In this document: piece after piece, positions 54,338 to 64,000 of the stretch
Layout of the letters: every line of letters begins with the position of its first letter
How positions within the stretch are numbered: position 1 is the first letter of the stretch
Assembly (NCBI RefSeq): GCF_028898945.1
Contig: NZ_CP118607.1
Span: 1,240,001-1,304,000, forward strand
Origin: Pseudomonas sp. PSKL.D1
GTDB taxonomy: Bacteria > Pseudomonadota > Gammaproteobacteria > Pseudomonadales > Pseudomonadaceae
DNA length: 64,000 nucleotides
Direction: 5' to 3'
Program-made: the position numbers and the translations under genes
Notes under the pieces: generated by a model
Seen by the model: only the letters and a program-made list of their open reading frames with translations
Told to the model about the DNA's origin: nothing
The model's database searches: none

Positions 54338-54997
54338 TCACTCCGCCACGGTCCAGACTTGATCCGCGCCTGTCGGGAAAATCCGCCTGCCAGGTGCGCG
54401 CTCCATATCCCATCCGCCCGTGAACTCACCGAAAGCGGGCAGCAGGCTGACTTGGCTTTGCATCACGAAACAGCGCAACCTCAAGCGCTGCCTGGCGCGG
54501 CCGCGCAACGTGAAAACAGGATGGACGTGGCCGGCCAGCACCGGGCGCTCGGGGTGTGGCGTTGGCTCATGCTGCAGGGCGAAAGGGCCTAACAACCAAG
54601 GTTCATCGTGGACTTCGATGTTCAACTCGCCAGGTGGATCACCCGCGTGGCGGTCGTGGTTACCCCGTATCAGCCGCACATGCAGGCATGGATGCCGGTT
54701 GCGCCACGCCTGCAGCAAAGCCATGGTGGCAGGCGTGCGGGCGGCGCGGGCGTGCAGGAAGTCGCCCAGAATGATCAGTTGTTCGCAGTCATGGGTGGCC
54801 AGCAAACTGTCCAGGCGTTGCAGTGTGGCAGCGGTGGTGCCCTTCGGGACGGGCTGGTGAAGGGCTCGATAGCTGGCCGCTTTGCCAATATGCACATCGG
54901 CCACCAGCAAGGCGCGCTGTGCCGGCCAGTAAATGGCGCGATCCGCTAACAACCATAATGTTTCAGCGCAGTGCTCGATACTCAGGTGTCCATTCAT
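54338..54997 (-). CDS. pdeM: Ligase-associated phosphoesterase PdeM
   Basis: The protein has 219 residues of the calcineurin-like metallophosphoesterase family. Metal-binding motifs are [21 protein letters not shown] and AGHVHPVF. Family members in the Lhr-ligase-exonuclease-phosphoesterase cluster are DNA end-processing nucleases or phosphoesterases. The start overlaps the helicase stop by 4 bp. It is the last gene of the repair cluster. Confidence 0.88.
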   Translation of the reverse strand: MNGHLSIEHCAETLWLLADRAIYWPAQRALLVADVHIGKAASYRALHQPVPKGTTAATLQRLDSLLATHDCEQLIILGDFLHARAARTPATMALLQAWRNRHPCLHVRLIRGNHDRHAGDPPGELNIEVHDEPWLLGPFALQHEPTPHPERPVLAGHVHPVFTLRGRARQRLRLRCFVMQSQVSLLPAFGEFTGGWDMERAPGRRIFPTGADQVWTVAE

Positions 54998-57447
54998 GGT
55001 TGTCGATTCGCTGCTTTTTCAAGGTCGGTGACCATGCGTGCGATGCGGTCTGCCAGTTTCTCGGTGCTGAGTGTTTCACGCATCCCTTCGACCAACAGGG
55101 TGAAGGCAAGTGGGCTTGGGTGGTGCAGGTGCTTGAGCTCCAGCCGCAAGCCCTGCATTTTCAGAAGTTGCCGGTGCAGGCGTTCTATATCCAGCTCTTC
55201 GCGCAAAATTTCATCCCGTGCCTGGCCAAGCAGCAGGTTGCCAGGGTCATGCTTGCGAAATACTTCATAGAACAACCCGCTGGAGGCCTGAATCTGTCGG
55301 GTGCTTTTTTGCGCTGACGGGTAGCCGCCAAATACCAAACCAGCAATCTGGGCGATTTCCCGAAAGCGCCGCAAGGCCATTTCTCCGGCATTGAGGCTGG
55401 CCAGCACATCCTCCAGCAGTGCTTCGACAGACAGTACCCCGGGCAAATATCTCGCCCAGTCCACTTCACTGGGGCTGAGCAGTTCGAAGCCATAGTCACT
55501 GACAGCTATCGAAACAGACAATGGCTGCACGCGGCTGACCCGCCAGGCAATCAGGTTGGCCAGGCCCAAGTTGGCCATGCGCCCGGCAAACGGATACAGA
55601 AACAGGTGTGAGCCTTGGCGTGTGGTCAGCGTTTCGGCCAGCAGCGTTCGGGTGGTTGGCAAGGCCGACCACTGGGCCTGTAATGCAAGCAGTGGGCGCA
55701 CTGCGCGCATTTCTGGCCCGTCATGCTGCCCATGGGCGGCGGCATCCAGTTGTGCAACCAGCGCATCGGCCAACTCGCTGGACAATGGCATGCGCCCGCC
55801 ATTCCACCGCGCCACCGCGGCCTTGCGGGCCGTGCTGCGGCGCACATAGGCGGTCATGTTTTCCACGCGTACCAATTCCAGCACGCGCCCCGCGAACACC
55901 AGCGTATCGCCGGGGCGAAGCCGCGCAATGAACGCCTCCTCGACGCTGCCCAGGGTTTTGCCACCACCGCCCTTGCTCCAGAATTTAAGCTGCAGGCTGG
56001 CTTCGCTGACGATGGTGCCGATGCCCATGCGATGGCGGCGTGCCAGGCGCTCGCTGGCCACCCGCCACACACCGTCGGGGTGGGCTTCGACACGTTGGTA
56101 GTCCGGGTAGGCGCTCAGTGAGCTGCCTCCATGGCAAACGAAATCCAACGCCCATTGCCACTGGCTGTCACGCAGTTCGCGAAAGGCCCAGGTGCTGCGA
56201 ACTTCCGCCAGCAGTTGCCGGGGTTGAAAGCCGCTGCCCAAGGCCATGCTGACCAAATGCTGGACCAGAACGTCCATGCACAAGCGCGGTGAATGGCGAG
56301 CCTCGATATGGCCTGCCGCCACAGCGTTGCGGGCGGCTGCGGCCTCCACCAGTTCAAGGCTGTGGGTCGGCACCAGGGTGATACGGGACTGACGCCCCGG
56401 CGCATGGCCCGAGCGCCCGGCGCGTTGCAGCAGGCGCGCGATGCCCTTGGCGGAGCCTATCTGCAACACCCGCTCGACCGGCAGAAAGTCCACGCCCAGA
56501 TCCAGGCTGGAAGTGCACACGACCGCCTTTAGTGCGCCTTGCTTGAGATTAAGCTCCACCCAGTCGCGGGTTGCCCTGGCCAGCGACGCATGATGCAGGG
56601 CGATTAGCCCGGCCCAGGCGGGGCGGGCGTCCAGCAGCGCCTGGTACCAAAGCTCGGCCTGGGCCCGGGTATTGGTAAACACCAGGCTGCTGGCGCTGGC
56701 CTCAAGCTCCAGGGCCACGGGTTCCAGCATTTTCAGGCCCATGTGGCCGGCCCAAGGGAAGCGCTCAATGGCTGGCGGTAGCAACGTGTCGACGAGCAGC
56801 TGCTTGTCCTGGCGCCCTTTTACCAGGCGCCCGCCCTGGGGCAGCAACACATCCAGGGCGTGTGGCAGGTTGCCAAGCGTGGCGGACAAGCCCCAGGTCA
56901 CCAGCCCGAGTTGCCAGCGCCGCAGGCGGGCGAGTGCCAATTGCAGCTGTACCCCGCGCTTGTTGCCAAGCAACTCATGCCATTCATCCACCACCACCAG
57001 GCGCAGGCTGCGAAAATCCTCCTGCGCCTGGGCCCTGGTCAACAGGAGGGTGAGGCTTTCGGGCGTGGTGATCAGCGCGCTGGGCAGGCGTCGGGCCTGG
57101 CGCGCGCGTTCAGCGCTGCCGGTGTCGCCGCTGCGTACACCAACGCTCCAGTTCAGGCCCAGCTCGGCAAGCGGTAACTGCAGTGCCCGGGCAGTATCGG
57201 CGGCCAGCGCCCGCATCGGCGTCACCCACAGCACTTGCAGTGGCGCCGGCTGCTGCGAGGACGCCGGGCGGGCATAGGCACGCAAGGCGGCGAGCCACAC
57301 CGCATAGGTTTTGCCAGCGCCGGTGCTGGCATGCAACAACCCGGATTCGCCGCGCCCGACCGCCGCCCATACCTGCCGCTGAAAGGCAAAGGGCTTCCAG
57401 CCGCGTGCGGCGAACCAGGCATTGGCGATGTCTGTGTTGGCGGTCAT
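54994..57447 (-). CDS. Ligase-associated DEXH-box helicase (Lhr type)
   Basis: The protein has 817 residues. Walker A is ASTGAGKT and the DEXH box is [33 protein letters not shown] and the motif VI block [15 protein letters not shown] complete the superfamily 2 core. The C-terminal Lhr-core region follows. Such helicases translocate on single-stranded DNA and unwind DNA-RNA and DNA-DNA duplexes during repair. It sits between an aspartoacylase-family gene and pdeM, in line with ligase and exonuclease. Confidence 0.92.
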   Translation of the reverse strand: MTANTDIANAWFAARGWKPFAFQRQVWAAVGRGESGLLHASTGAGKTYAVWLAALRAYARPASSQQPAPLQVLWVTPMRALAADTARALQLPLAELGLNWSVGVRSGDTGSAERARQARRLPSALITTPESLTLLLTRAQAQEDFRSLRLVVVDEWHELLGNKRGVQLQLALARLRRWQLGLVTWGLSATLGNLPHALDVLLPQGGRLVKGRQDKQLLVDTLLPPAIERFPWAGHMGLKMLEPVALELEASASSLVFTNTRAQAELWYQALLDARPAWAGLIALHHASLARATRDWVELNLKQGALKAVVCTSSLDLGVDFLPVERVLQIGSAKGIARLLQRAGRSGHAPGRQSRITLVPTHSLELVEAAAARNAVAAGHIEARHSPRLCMDVLVQHLVSMALGSGFQPRQLLAEVRSTWAFRELRDSQWQWALDFVCHGGSSLSAYPDYQRVEAHPDGVWRVASERLARRHRMGIGTIVSEASLQLKFWSKGGGGKTLGSVEEAFIARLRPGDTLVFAGRVLELVRVENMTAYVRRSTARKAAVARWNGGRMPLSSELADALVAQLDAAAHGQHDGPEMRAVRPLLALQAQWSALPTTRTLLAETLTTRQGSHLFLYPFAGRMANLGLANLIAWRVSRVQPLSVSIAVSDYGFELLSPSEVDWARYLPGVLSVEALLEDVLASLNAGEMALRRFREIAQIAGLVFGGYPSAQKSTRQIQASSGLFYEVFRKHDPGNLLLGQARDEILREELDIERLHRQLLKMQGLRLELKHLHHPSPLAFTLLVEGMRETLSTEKLADRIARMVTDLEKAANRQP

Positions 57448-57515
57448 ACGGGCAAACGGTCCGTCGAAGGTTGTGCTTCTTCAGACTGCTGGCCCGCGTG
57501 ATTGGTTTTACCGGG

Positions 57516-58631
57516 TCAATTGGCCAGTAAGTAGCCGCTGCGGCAGACCTGCTCGCCGGCGACATGGGCGATGACCATGCCCGCAGTCGCCATGCGCCGT
57601 ACGCTGCGCGCATACAACAAACCTGGCTGGCTGTTGCGCAACGGCGTGACCCGGTCGCTGAGCGGGTCGATGATTTCGGCGATCAACTGTCCGGCCTCCA
57701 GAAGCTGGCCTGGGCGAGCGTGGTAAACCAGCAAGCCGCCCAATGGCGCCGATATCGGCTCGACCGCTGCCAGTGGCGTGGCGGTGCGGGGGAGAGGTGG
57801 CAGGGGCGCGGCTGTCCCGTCGATGACGCCAAGGTGCGTCAGGTAGTCGAGAATGGCCTGGCAATCCTTGCTCGCCAGCGCATGGCTGACGTCGGCCTGG
57901 CCTCGCAGCTCGACCGTTACGGCCACGCTACCCAGCGGAATCGGGAAGCGTTTGGCAAAGCGTTGCTGCAACTGCCACCAGACCAGGCTGAAACATTCGT
58001 CGAATGACTGACCGCCCGAATCAGTGGCCAGCAGGCTGGCCTGTGCACCCAGATAGCGAGCCAGCGGTTCGACCTGCGGCCATGCCTCTGGTGTGGTGTA
58101 AAGGTGTTCGACGGCCTCGAAGTCGCAATGCAGGTCCAGCACCAGGTCGGCATCGCAGGCCAGCCGTTGCAGGGTCAGGCGTTGCGCTTGCAGGGGGGTA
58201 TGGGCCGGGTGCGCATCCAGGCCGCGACGCAGGTATTCGCGGATCAAGGCCAGGTTGTGCTCGGGGTCTTGGGTCAGATGACCCTCGATCTGGTCGCCGA
58301 TAGTGTCGGAAAGGTCGACGAACTTGCGGTTGAAGTTTTCGCCACTTTGCAGCTCGAATCGCCCCAGCGGTGCATCCAGCAGCACTTGTTCCAGCCCTAC
58401 CGGGTTGGCCACCGGCACAAGGGTGATCTCGCGGCGCAGGCGCCCTTGTTGCTCCAGCTCGGCCAGGCGTTGCTTCAGGTGCCAGGCCACCAGCATGCCC
58501 GGCAGTTCGTCCGCGTGCAGCGAGGCCTGGATATAGACCTTGGCGCCACCGCGCGGGCCGAAGTGGAAGCTGTGCAGTTGGCGGGTCACGCCGGGTACGG
58601 GGGAGAGCAGGTCGTGGGTTGAGTGGTGCAT
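57516..58631 (-). CDS. Succinylglutamate desuccinylase/aspartoacylase-family protein
   Basis: The ATG at 58631 (MHHSTHDLLSPVPGVTRQLH) gives 371 residues. Zinc ligands lie in ASLHADELPG (H and E) and DLHCDFEA (H). RGQADVSHALA is near the substrate pocket. It is a zinc carboxypeptidase-like amidohydrolase acting on N-acyl amino acids or similar; the substrate is unknown. It separates the ligase (81 bp) from the helicase (68 bp) on the same strand and is the odd member of the repair operon. Confidence 0.87.
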   Translation of the reverse strand: MHHSTHDLLSPVPGVTRQLHSFHFGPRGGAKVYIQASLHADELPGMLVAWHLKQRLAELEQQGRLRREITLVPVANPVGLEQVLLDAPLGRFELQSGENFNRKFVDLSDTIGDQIEGHLTQDPEHNLALIREYLRRGLDAHPAHTPLQAQRLTLQRLACDADLVLDLHCDFEAVEHLYTTPEAWPQVEPLARYLGAQASLLATDSGGQSFDECFSLVWWQLQQRFAKRFPIPLGSVAVTVELRGQADVSHALASKDCQAILDYLTHLGVIDGTAAPLPPLPRTATPLAAVEPISAPLGGLLVYHARPGQLLEAGQLIAEIIDPLSDRVTPLRNSQPGLLYARSVRRMATAGMVIAHVAGEQVCRSGYLLAN

Positions 58632-58712
58632 GGTGGTCCTGGCTTTGAGGCGATTACGGGCTGCGAGAGAGAGATAGAAGCATAATTTTGCCAACTGTGC
58701 CCGCAAGCATGC

Positions 58713-60368
58713 CTACGCCAGCAGTGCTTGCAGCGTTGCCAGGTCGTCGGCTTCGTCTACCGGTTTGTCGTGGCGCCAGCGCAACATGCGCGGGAAGCGC
58801 ACTGCAATGCCGCTTTTGTGGCGTTTTGACAAGGCGATGCCCTCGAAACCCAGTTCGAACACCAGTGTAGGGGTTACGCTGCGCACCGGGCCGAAGGTTT
58901 CCACTGTGGTCTTGCGGATGATGGCATCGACCTTGCGCATTTCTTCATCGCTCAGACCCGAGTAGGCCTTGGCGAAGGGCACCAGCGCACGGTTCGCCGT
59001 GCCAGCAGGCGCATTCCAGACGGCAAAGGTGTAATCACTGTACAGGCTGGCCCGCCGCCCGTGCCCACGCTGGGCATAGATCAGCACGGCATCGACGCTG
59101 AAAGGGTCGATCTTCCACTTCCACCAGGTGCCCATGTCCTTGGTCCGGCCTACGCCATAAAGCCCCTGCTTTTGTTTGAGCATCAGCCCTTCCACGCCCA
59201 TGCGTCGTGACTGCTCGCGTTGAAGTGCGAGGGCGTGCCAGTCGGCGCCTTCAAGCAAGGGTGACAGCAGCACCGGGGCCAAGGGGTGATCGGCTACCAA
59301 CTGCTCAAGTTGCTGGCGGCGCGCTTGCTGCGGCCGGTTGCGCCAGTCCTCGCCTTGCCACTCCAGCAGGTCGTAGGCCTGCAGCACGACTGGAGCATCG
59401 GCCAGCAGCTTCTTGCCCAATGTTTTCCGGCCGATGCGCTGTTGCAGCAGGGCAAAGGGCTGAACCGCCACTTCATCGGTTGCTGCTGGCTTCCAGACCA
59501 GTATTTCCCCGTCGATCACCACGCCGTCGGGCAGATTTTGAGCCAGGCCGTGCAGTTCGGGAAAGCGATCGGTGACCAGCTCTTCACCTCGCGACCAGAT
59601 CCACAACTGGCCCTCGCGTTTGACTGCTTGGGCGCGGATGCCATCCCACTTCCACTCAATTTGCCATTCACCTGGGGGGCCGAGCAGGTCGTCGAACTGT
59701 TCAGTGGGGGCCTGCAGCGGATGGGCCAGAAAGAACGGGTAGGGCTGGCCGCCGCGCTGGCTATGTTCATCCGCCGATTCGGGGGCGATCAGTTTGCGGT
59801 AGCTTGCCGCCGTGGGGCGGTGGCCGAAGTCGGTGTAGCCGACCATGCGCTGGGCCACGCGCTTGGGGTCCAGGCCAGCCACTTGCGCCAGGGCGCGGGT
59901 GACCAGCAGTTTCGACACGCCAACGCGAAAGCTGCCGGTGATCAGCTTCAGGCACAGCATCAGGCTGGGCCGGTCCAGGCGAGCCCACAGCAACGGTAAC
60001 TGATGCGCGATGGCTTCGGCGGGCTGGCCCCTGAGGGGAAGCAAATATTGCTCGACCCAATGTGCCAGGCCGTCCTGGTCGTCTTGCGCGGTTTCCGGTA
60101 GCAGCAACGAAATGGTCTCGGCCAGGTCGCCCACGGCTTGATAGCTTTCTTCGAACAGCCATTCCGGCACGTTCGCCTGTGCAGTGGCCAGTTCGCGCAG
60201 CAGGCGGGTGGGCACCAGCTGACGTGGTCGGCCGCCAGCCAGAAAGTACACCGCCCAGGCGGCATCGTCGGAGGGTGCATGGCTGAAGTAGCCGCGCAGG
60301 GCGTCGAGCTTGGCGTTGCTGGAGGTGGTGGCGTCCAGTTGTTGGTAAAGCGCTGCAAAGGCTTTCAT
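58713..60368 (-). CDS. ATP-dependent DNA ligase of the Lhr repair cluster
   Basis: The protein has 551 residues. An N-terminal ligase domain (1 to about 200) precedes the nucleotidyltransferase core. The adenylated Lys is K240 in IEWKWDGIRAQ; motif III VIDGEILVW and the motif IV block GLMLKQKQG, then KWKIDPFSVDAVLIYAQRG, follow. The C-terminal OB domain ends it. It seals nicks with ATP and is distinct from the NAD-dependent LigA. Its start overlaps the exonuclease stop by 4 bp. Confidence 0.92.
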   Translation of the reverse strand: MKAFAALYQQLDATTSSNAKLDALRGYFSHAPSDDAAWAVYFLAGGRPRQLVPTRLLRELATAQANVPEWLFEESYQAVGDLAETISLLLPETAQDDQDGLAHWVEQYLLPLRGQPAEAIAHQLPLLWARLDRPSLMLCLKLITGSFRVGVSKLLVTRALAQVAGLDPKRVAQRMVGYTDFGHRPTAASYRKLIAPESADEHSQRGGQPYPFFLAHPLQAPTEQFDDLLGPPGEWQIEWKWDGIRAQAVKREGQLWIWSRGEELVTDRFPELHGLAQNLPDGVVIDGEILVWKPAATDEVAVQPFALLQQRIGRKTLGKKLLADAPVVLQAYDLLEWQGEDWRNRPQQARRQQLEQLVADHPLAPVLLSPLLEGADWHALALQREQSRRMGVEGLMLKQKQGLYGVGRTKDMGTWWKWKIDPFSVDAVLIYAQRGHGRRASLYSDYTFAVWNAPAGTANRALVPFAKAYSGLSDEEMRKVDAIIRKTTVETFGPVRSVTPTLVFELGFEGIALSKRHKSGIAVRFPRMLRWRHDKPVDEADDLATLQALLA

Positions 60369-61381
60369 GGGGTGACGTCCGTGGCCGGTGCTTCATCCTC
60401 ATCGCCGTATTCGGTGTTGAACCCTCGGGCGTCCAGGCCTTGCTCGCTGAGGTAGCGCACCAGCACGTTGACCGAACCATGGGTGACCATCACCCGTTCG
60501 GCACCGGTCTGGCCGATTGCCCACAGCAGGCCAGGCCAGTCGGCGTGGTCCGAGAGCACGAAACCACGGTCCACACCCCGGCGCCTGCGTGTGCCGCGCA
60601 GGCGCATCCAGCCGCTGGCAAAGGCGTCGCTGTAGTCGCCGAAGCGGCGCATCCACGTGCTGCCGGCAGCAGAGGGCGGGGCCAGCACCAGGGCTTGGCG
60701 CATCAAGGGGGCGTTGCGCGGGATGTCCCCGGCGTAAAGGGTATCTGGCAGAGCCACCCCGGCTTCCCGGTAAACCCGGTTCAACGGCTCGACGGCGCCA
60801 TGCACCAGAATCGGCCCGATGCTGGCGTCCAGGCCATAGAGAATTCGCTGGGCCTTGCCGAAGGCGTAGCAGAACAGCACGCAGGCCTTGCCTTGGTCGC
60901 GGTTGAGCCGCCACCACGCGTTGATTTCAGCGAACACCTCAGCTTGGGCGGGCCAGCGGTAGATGGGCAGGCCAAAGGTCGACTCGGTGATAAAGGTGTG
61001 GCAGCGCACAGGCTCGAACGGCGCGCAGGTGCCATCAGGCTCGACTTTGTAATCGCCAGACGCCACCCAGACTTCCCCACCGTACTCCAGGCGCACTTGC
61101 GCCGAGCCCAGCACATGGCCGGCTGGGTGCAGGCTCAGCGTCACGCCGTGGTGCTGGATGCGTTCGCCGTAGGCCAAGGTTTGCAGGTCGATGCCCTGGC
61201 CCAGGCGGCTGCGCAGAATGCCCGCGCCCGGCGCGGCGGTCAGGTAGTGACGGTTGCCGGAGCGGGCATGGTCGCCATGGCCATGGGTGATGACCGCCCG
61301 ATCAACCGGGCGCCAGGGGTCGATGTAGAAGTCACCGGGCGGGCAGTACAGGCCTTCGGGGCGAGCGATGACGAGGTCCAT
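60365..61381 (-). CDS. Ligase-associated DNA exonuclease (metallo-beta-lactamase fold)
   Basis: The protein has 338 residues. Metal-binding motif THGHGDHAR, then HPAGHVLGSAQVRLEYGGEVWVASGDYK, then ITESTFGLPIYRWP mark a beta-CASP or CPSF-like nuclease of the metallo-beta-lactamase fold. The C-terminal motifs FVLSDHADWPGLL and VMVTHGSVNVLVRYL follow. It processes single-stranded or nicked DNA ends for the coupled ligase. It is the first gene of the cluster. Confidence 0.9.
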   Translation of the reverse strand: MDLVIARPEGLYCPPGDFYIDPWRPVDRAVITHGHGDHARSGNRHYLTAAPGAGILRSRLGQGIDLQTLAYGERIQHHGVTLSLHPAGHVLGSAQVRLEYGGEVWVASGDYKVEPDGTCAPFEPVRCHTFITESTFGLPIYRWPAQAEVFAEINAWWRLNRDQGKACVLFCYAFGKAQRILYGLDASIGPILVHGAVEPLNRVYREAGVALPDTLYAGDIPRNAPLMRQALVLAPPSAAGSTWMRRFGDYSDAFASGWMRLRGTRRRRGVDRGFVLSDHADWPGLLWAIGQTGAERVMVTHGSVNVLVRYLSEQGLDARGFNTEYGDEDEAPATDVTP

Positions 61382-61489
61382 GGCGTGGCCGCTGGTTGGG
61401 GTTTCCAGTTAGGAGCGTTGTCGTGGACGGGAAGTTCGAACAGAGATCAAGTACGCCGCTTGCACACAGCGTAATGGTTAGCAGGGACT

Positions 61490-61574
61490 TGTAGGAGCGG
61501 CTTTAGCCGCGAACACCGGCGCAGCCGGTGCCATGCACCGCGGCGCCTGCTTCGCGGCTGAAGCCGCTCCCACA
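61490..61574. repeat. REP-type inverted pair (BIME-like)
   Basis: TGTAGGAGCGGCTTTAGCCG at 61490-61509 and the related inverted TCGCGGCTGAAGCCGCTCCC unit at 61552-61574 flank an inner hairpin ACCGGC-GCA-GCCGGT near 61515-61529. This is the P. putida repetitive extragenic palindrome type. It lies between the convergent-side ends of the acylase and the exonuclease upstream region. Confidence 0.85.
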
Positions 61575-61669
61575 GGGTGCGCGGCGCACTTGCGGCCGCA
61601 GTTCAGCCCGGAAGAGGTGAGTGATCCCTGGAAAACCGTTGGCCTGTAGGCGCTCCAGCCGCGCAGCGC

Positions 61670-64000
61670 TTATTTGCCCGGCACTAGCGTCAGCCTCTGG
61701 CTCCCATATGCCCGCGCGAAGTTCTGCGGTTGCAGCGGCAAGCTCATGAACCGCCCCTTGAACCAGGCATCCAACCCATCGGCATAGTGCGCGCTGGCCG
61801 TGTTGCCGGATTGGCCGTTGCTGGTGAGTACCTGCAGCGGCTCTGCCTGGCTAAAATCGACGATCATGCGGGCCGAGGCCGGAAGGTCAGTGTTGAAGTC
61901 GCTGCCCCAGGCATAAGGCGTCAAGGCCACGGTGCTGAAGTCCCCGCCCGCTGCCAGCGGTGAACGGCTCTGCGTATCCCCCAGGCCATGGTAGGCAGGC
62001 GCCGGCCAGCGGTACTGGTGCAGCTTGCCCCACTGCCAGGCGCGGCGGTCGGCACCCAGTTGCGCGGTGCCCGCATCGACAGCCGCGGCCAGGCTGCGGG
62101 CGAGGATGGCGGGTTTGTCTTCTTTCTGGGGAGTGGTGCGGTCATCCCAGAACGGGCTGTCCTCGCGGCCGAGCAAATGGTCTGCCTGCGCAGAGTAGGA
62201 CAGCCGTGCATTGCTGACGAACGCCTGCCAGGCCGCACCAGATTCCGGGCCCAGGTCGTCAAGGAACGTCTGCCGGGCCACTTCCTGAAGGAACAGTTCA
62301 TACAGCGCTGCATCCGCCAACACCGGGCTCAAGCGCCCGTCGAAGGCCTTGAGGCGGGCCAGTGCATCCCGGGCCTTGTCACGCTGGGCCGCGGGCAAGG
62401 CGTCGATGGCCTGCTTGAGCGGCTGCGCCATGCCGGGGGCATCGAACATCTGCTTGAGCTTTTCAGCCAGCAAAGTCACCTGGTCGTTTTGCAGGGCCAT
62501 CAGGCTGCGGCTGTCGTGCCGACCGTTGCCGGCCAGTTGTGCCAGCCGTTCTGCGCGTTCGGGGTAATACCAGGTGTTGGACAACTGCATGCCGTAGCCG
62601 CGCGGCAGGCTGCGCTGGTTGGCGTGGGCAATGAAACCGGTGGTCGGGTCCTGATCATAGGGGTGCAGCATGGCGTCGGCAAAGCCGTCCCAGTCGTAGC
62701 GCCCGTCCCAACCGGGGGAGGGCAACAGGCCCTGGCCTTCGCGACGGTTGGGGTAACGGCCACTGACTTGCCAGCCGATGTGCTCGGGCTCGGCAAAGAC
62801 GAAGTTGAGTGCGGCAGCGGCCACTTCACGGGTGTTGTCGAAGGCACGCTCCACGTTTTTTGCGCGGGTCAGGTCGAACAGCGCATCCAGGCTGCGATCA
62901 CCCTTGAGCTGCGGCAGGTTCAGCGCCAGGCCCAGGCTCGCGTTGCCCGGCTGAGCCAGCAGCGTACCGTGACGGGTGTCATACATCACTTCGCGTAGCG
63001 GGCGTTGGCCGCGCACGAAGAAGGTTTCGCTGCGCGCCCGGGCCGGTTGCCATTTGCCGTCGGCAAGGTAGCTGAGCTGGCTGCCTTGCTGGCGCAGCTG
63101 CTCCAGGTACAAGTCCTGGCTGTCTGCCATCACGGCGCTGCTGCTCCAGGCCAGCTTGCCGTTGTAGCCGGCCAGCACGATGGGCAGCCCCGGCAGGGAA
63201 AGGCCGGCCACCTGGTATTTGCCCGTGTGGATTTGCACCGGGCTCAAGGCCCATGCAGCGCGGCTGTCGCTTGCCAGCAGGCTCTTGCCGCCGCGGCTGC
63301 GTTGTGGCGCCAGGGCAAGGTTGGCGGAGCCCGGGCTGCCCAGCAGGCCAAGGTCGGCCAGCTTCTGGCTGGCGGCTGCCAGTGCAGGCAGGCCTGGTAA
63401 TTGGCTGCTCAGGTTCACACCTTTGAGTTTTTCCACCTCGGCATCTGCCAGCGGCTCGTCGGGAGCGCCGGGCAGCAGCCAAGGGAGTTTGTCGCTGCCT
63501 ACTTTTTGCGCCAGTGTCAGCGCGCTGAGTTCTTCCTGCAGGTTTACCGACTGGCTGAACGCGTACAGGCTGAAAATCAGCGCCGAATCTTCGGGCTTCC
63601 AGTATTCCGGGCGGTAGCCGCTGTTGGCGAGATCGGCCGGCAGTTTGTCGCGATAACGGAACAGGTAGGCGTTGACGCCGCGGGCATAGACCTCAAAGAA
63701 ACGCTTGAGCCGAGGTGACGCGTCGGCGTATTGCTGGGCGGCATTCTGCTTCAGGTTGGCAGCGCGCATCAGGCGGTCGATGTCCAGTGCCTCGCTGCCG
63801 GCCAGTTCCGACAGGCGGCCCTGAGCCAGCAGGCGCATGGCGACCATCTGCCCGATGCGGTCACCGGCATGCACGTAGCCCAGGCTGAACAGAGCGTCAT
63901 GGAAGCTGCTGCTTTCGATCAGCGGAGCGCCCATGGCGTTACGGCGGATCGACACGTTTTGCGCCAGGCCCTTGAGCGGTTGTACGCCCGTGGTCGGTGG
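61670..64000 (-). CDS. Penicillin acylase-family protein, N-terminus beyond right edge
   Basis: At least 777 codons are visible and the frame continues in-phase to base 64000, so the start lies outside. [12 protein letters not shown] and [10 protein letters not shown] mark the alpha chain. The Ntn-hydrolase serine is probably the first residue of SANLALAP after GSPG, followed by [42 protein letters not shown] continues the beta chain. The protein is autocleaved in this family. Substrates include acyl-homoserine lactones or beta-lactams; which applies is not readable here. Confidence 0.88.
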   Translation of the reverse strand, partial: PPTTGVQPLKGLAQNVSIRRNAMGAPLIESSSFHDALFSLGYVHAGDRIGQMVAMRLLAQGRLSELAGSEALDIDRLMRAANLKQNAAQQYADASPRLKRFFEVYARGVNAYLFRYRDKLPADLANSGYRPEYWKPEDSALIFSLYAFSQSVNLQEELSALTLAQKVGSDKLPWLLPGAPDEPLADAEVEKLKGVNLSSQLPGLPALAAASQKLADLGLLGSPGSANLALAPQRSRGGKSLLASDSRAAWALSPVQIHTGKYQVAGLSLPGLPIVLAGYNGKLAWSSSAVMADSQDLYLEQLRQQGSQLSYLADGKWQPARARSETFFVRGQRPLREVMYDTRHGTLLAQPGNASLGLALNLPQLKGDRSLDALFDLTRAKNVERAFDNTREVAAAALNFVFAEPEHIGWQVSGRYPNRREGQGLLPSPGWDGRYDWDGFADAMLHPYDQDPTTGFIAHANQRSLPRGYGMQLSNTWYYPERAERLAQLAGNGRHDSRSLMALQNDQVTLLAEKLKQMFDAPGMAQPLKQAIDALPAAQRDKARDALARLKAFDGRLSPVLADAALYELFLQEVARQTFLDDLGPESGAAWQAFVSNARLSYSAQADHLLGREDSPFWDDRTTPQKEDKPAILARSLAAAVDAGTAQLGADRRAWQWGKLHQYRWPAPAYHGLGDTQSRSPLAAGGDFSTVALTPYAWGSDFNTDLPASARMIVDFSQAEPLQVLTSNGQSGNTASAHYADGLDAWFKGRFMSLPLQPQNFARAYGSQRLTLVPGK

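Overview
This window looks like a chromosomal segment of a Pseudomonas putida-group bacterium. Most of it is GC-rich. It carries a conserved run of genes typical of that group: the AauRS acidic amino acid two-component system with its Aat transporter, glpFKRD, argF, grxD, bfr, bfd, a peroxiredoxin, rnt, pyrC, motY, argG, nth, an rnf-like cluster, metG, apbC, a cold-shock gene, dcd, a ligase-associated DNA repair cluster and a penicillin acylase-family gene. Species-level assignment is inference from gene content and order; no database search was made.

The left 8 kb is accessory. Positions 1-5200 hold a coherent catabolic cluster: D-tartrate dehydratase, a DctA-type dicarboxylate symporter, an oxaloacetate decarboxylase-family enzyme, a D-2-hydroxyacid dehydrogenase cut by the left edge, and a divergent LysR regulator. 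It is followed by a periplasmic PEBP-like protein, about 0.9 kb of AT-rich DNA without a convincing gene, and an AT-rich solitary gene for a DUF6602/PD-(D/E)XK-like protein. At about 8170 this DNA ends inside the N-terminal part of an FMN-binding glutamate synthase family gene. That gene is truncated after codon 78, so 8170 is probably the right border of an insertion. Three copies of the 9-mer GTACTAACC in alternating orientation sit next to the junction.

Positions 8.5-27.4 kb carry a NUDIX hydrolase, MetR, and two giant toxin-like proteins flanking the Aau/Aat locus. The first is a 1772-residue DUF6543-type protein. The second is a 1387-residue leucine-rich-repeat protein with a NEL E3 ubiquitin ligase domain whose catalytic Cys motif is intact. 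Upstream of aatJ the sequence shows a near-consensus sigma-54 promoter and two AauR-type inverted repeats.

Positions 27.4-44.3 kb hold glycerol uptake and catabolism (glpF-glpK-glpR-glpD, with GlpR-type operators), arginine biosynthesis (argF with an ArgR-type site over its promoter, and argG), iron and thiol redox genes (grxD, bfr, bfd, peroxiredoxin), rnt-pyrC and motY.

Positions 44.3-64 kb hold an orphan BvgA-like response regulator preceded by a perfect inverted-heptad palindrome. Next comes a reduced Rnf-like operon (A, D, G, E) that lacks rnfB and rnfC and several conserved Fe-S cysteines, upstream of nth. The window ends with metG, apbC, csp, dcd, a Lhr helicase-ligase-exonuclease-phosphoesterase repair cluster with an aspartoacylase-family gene embedded in it, a REP-type inverted pair and a right-edge-truncated penicillin acylase-family gene.
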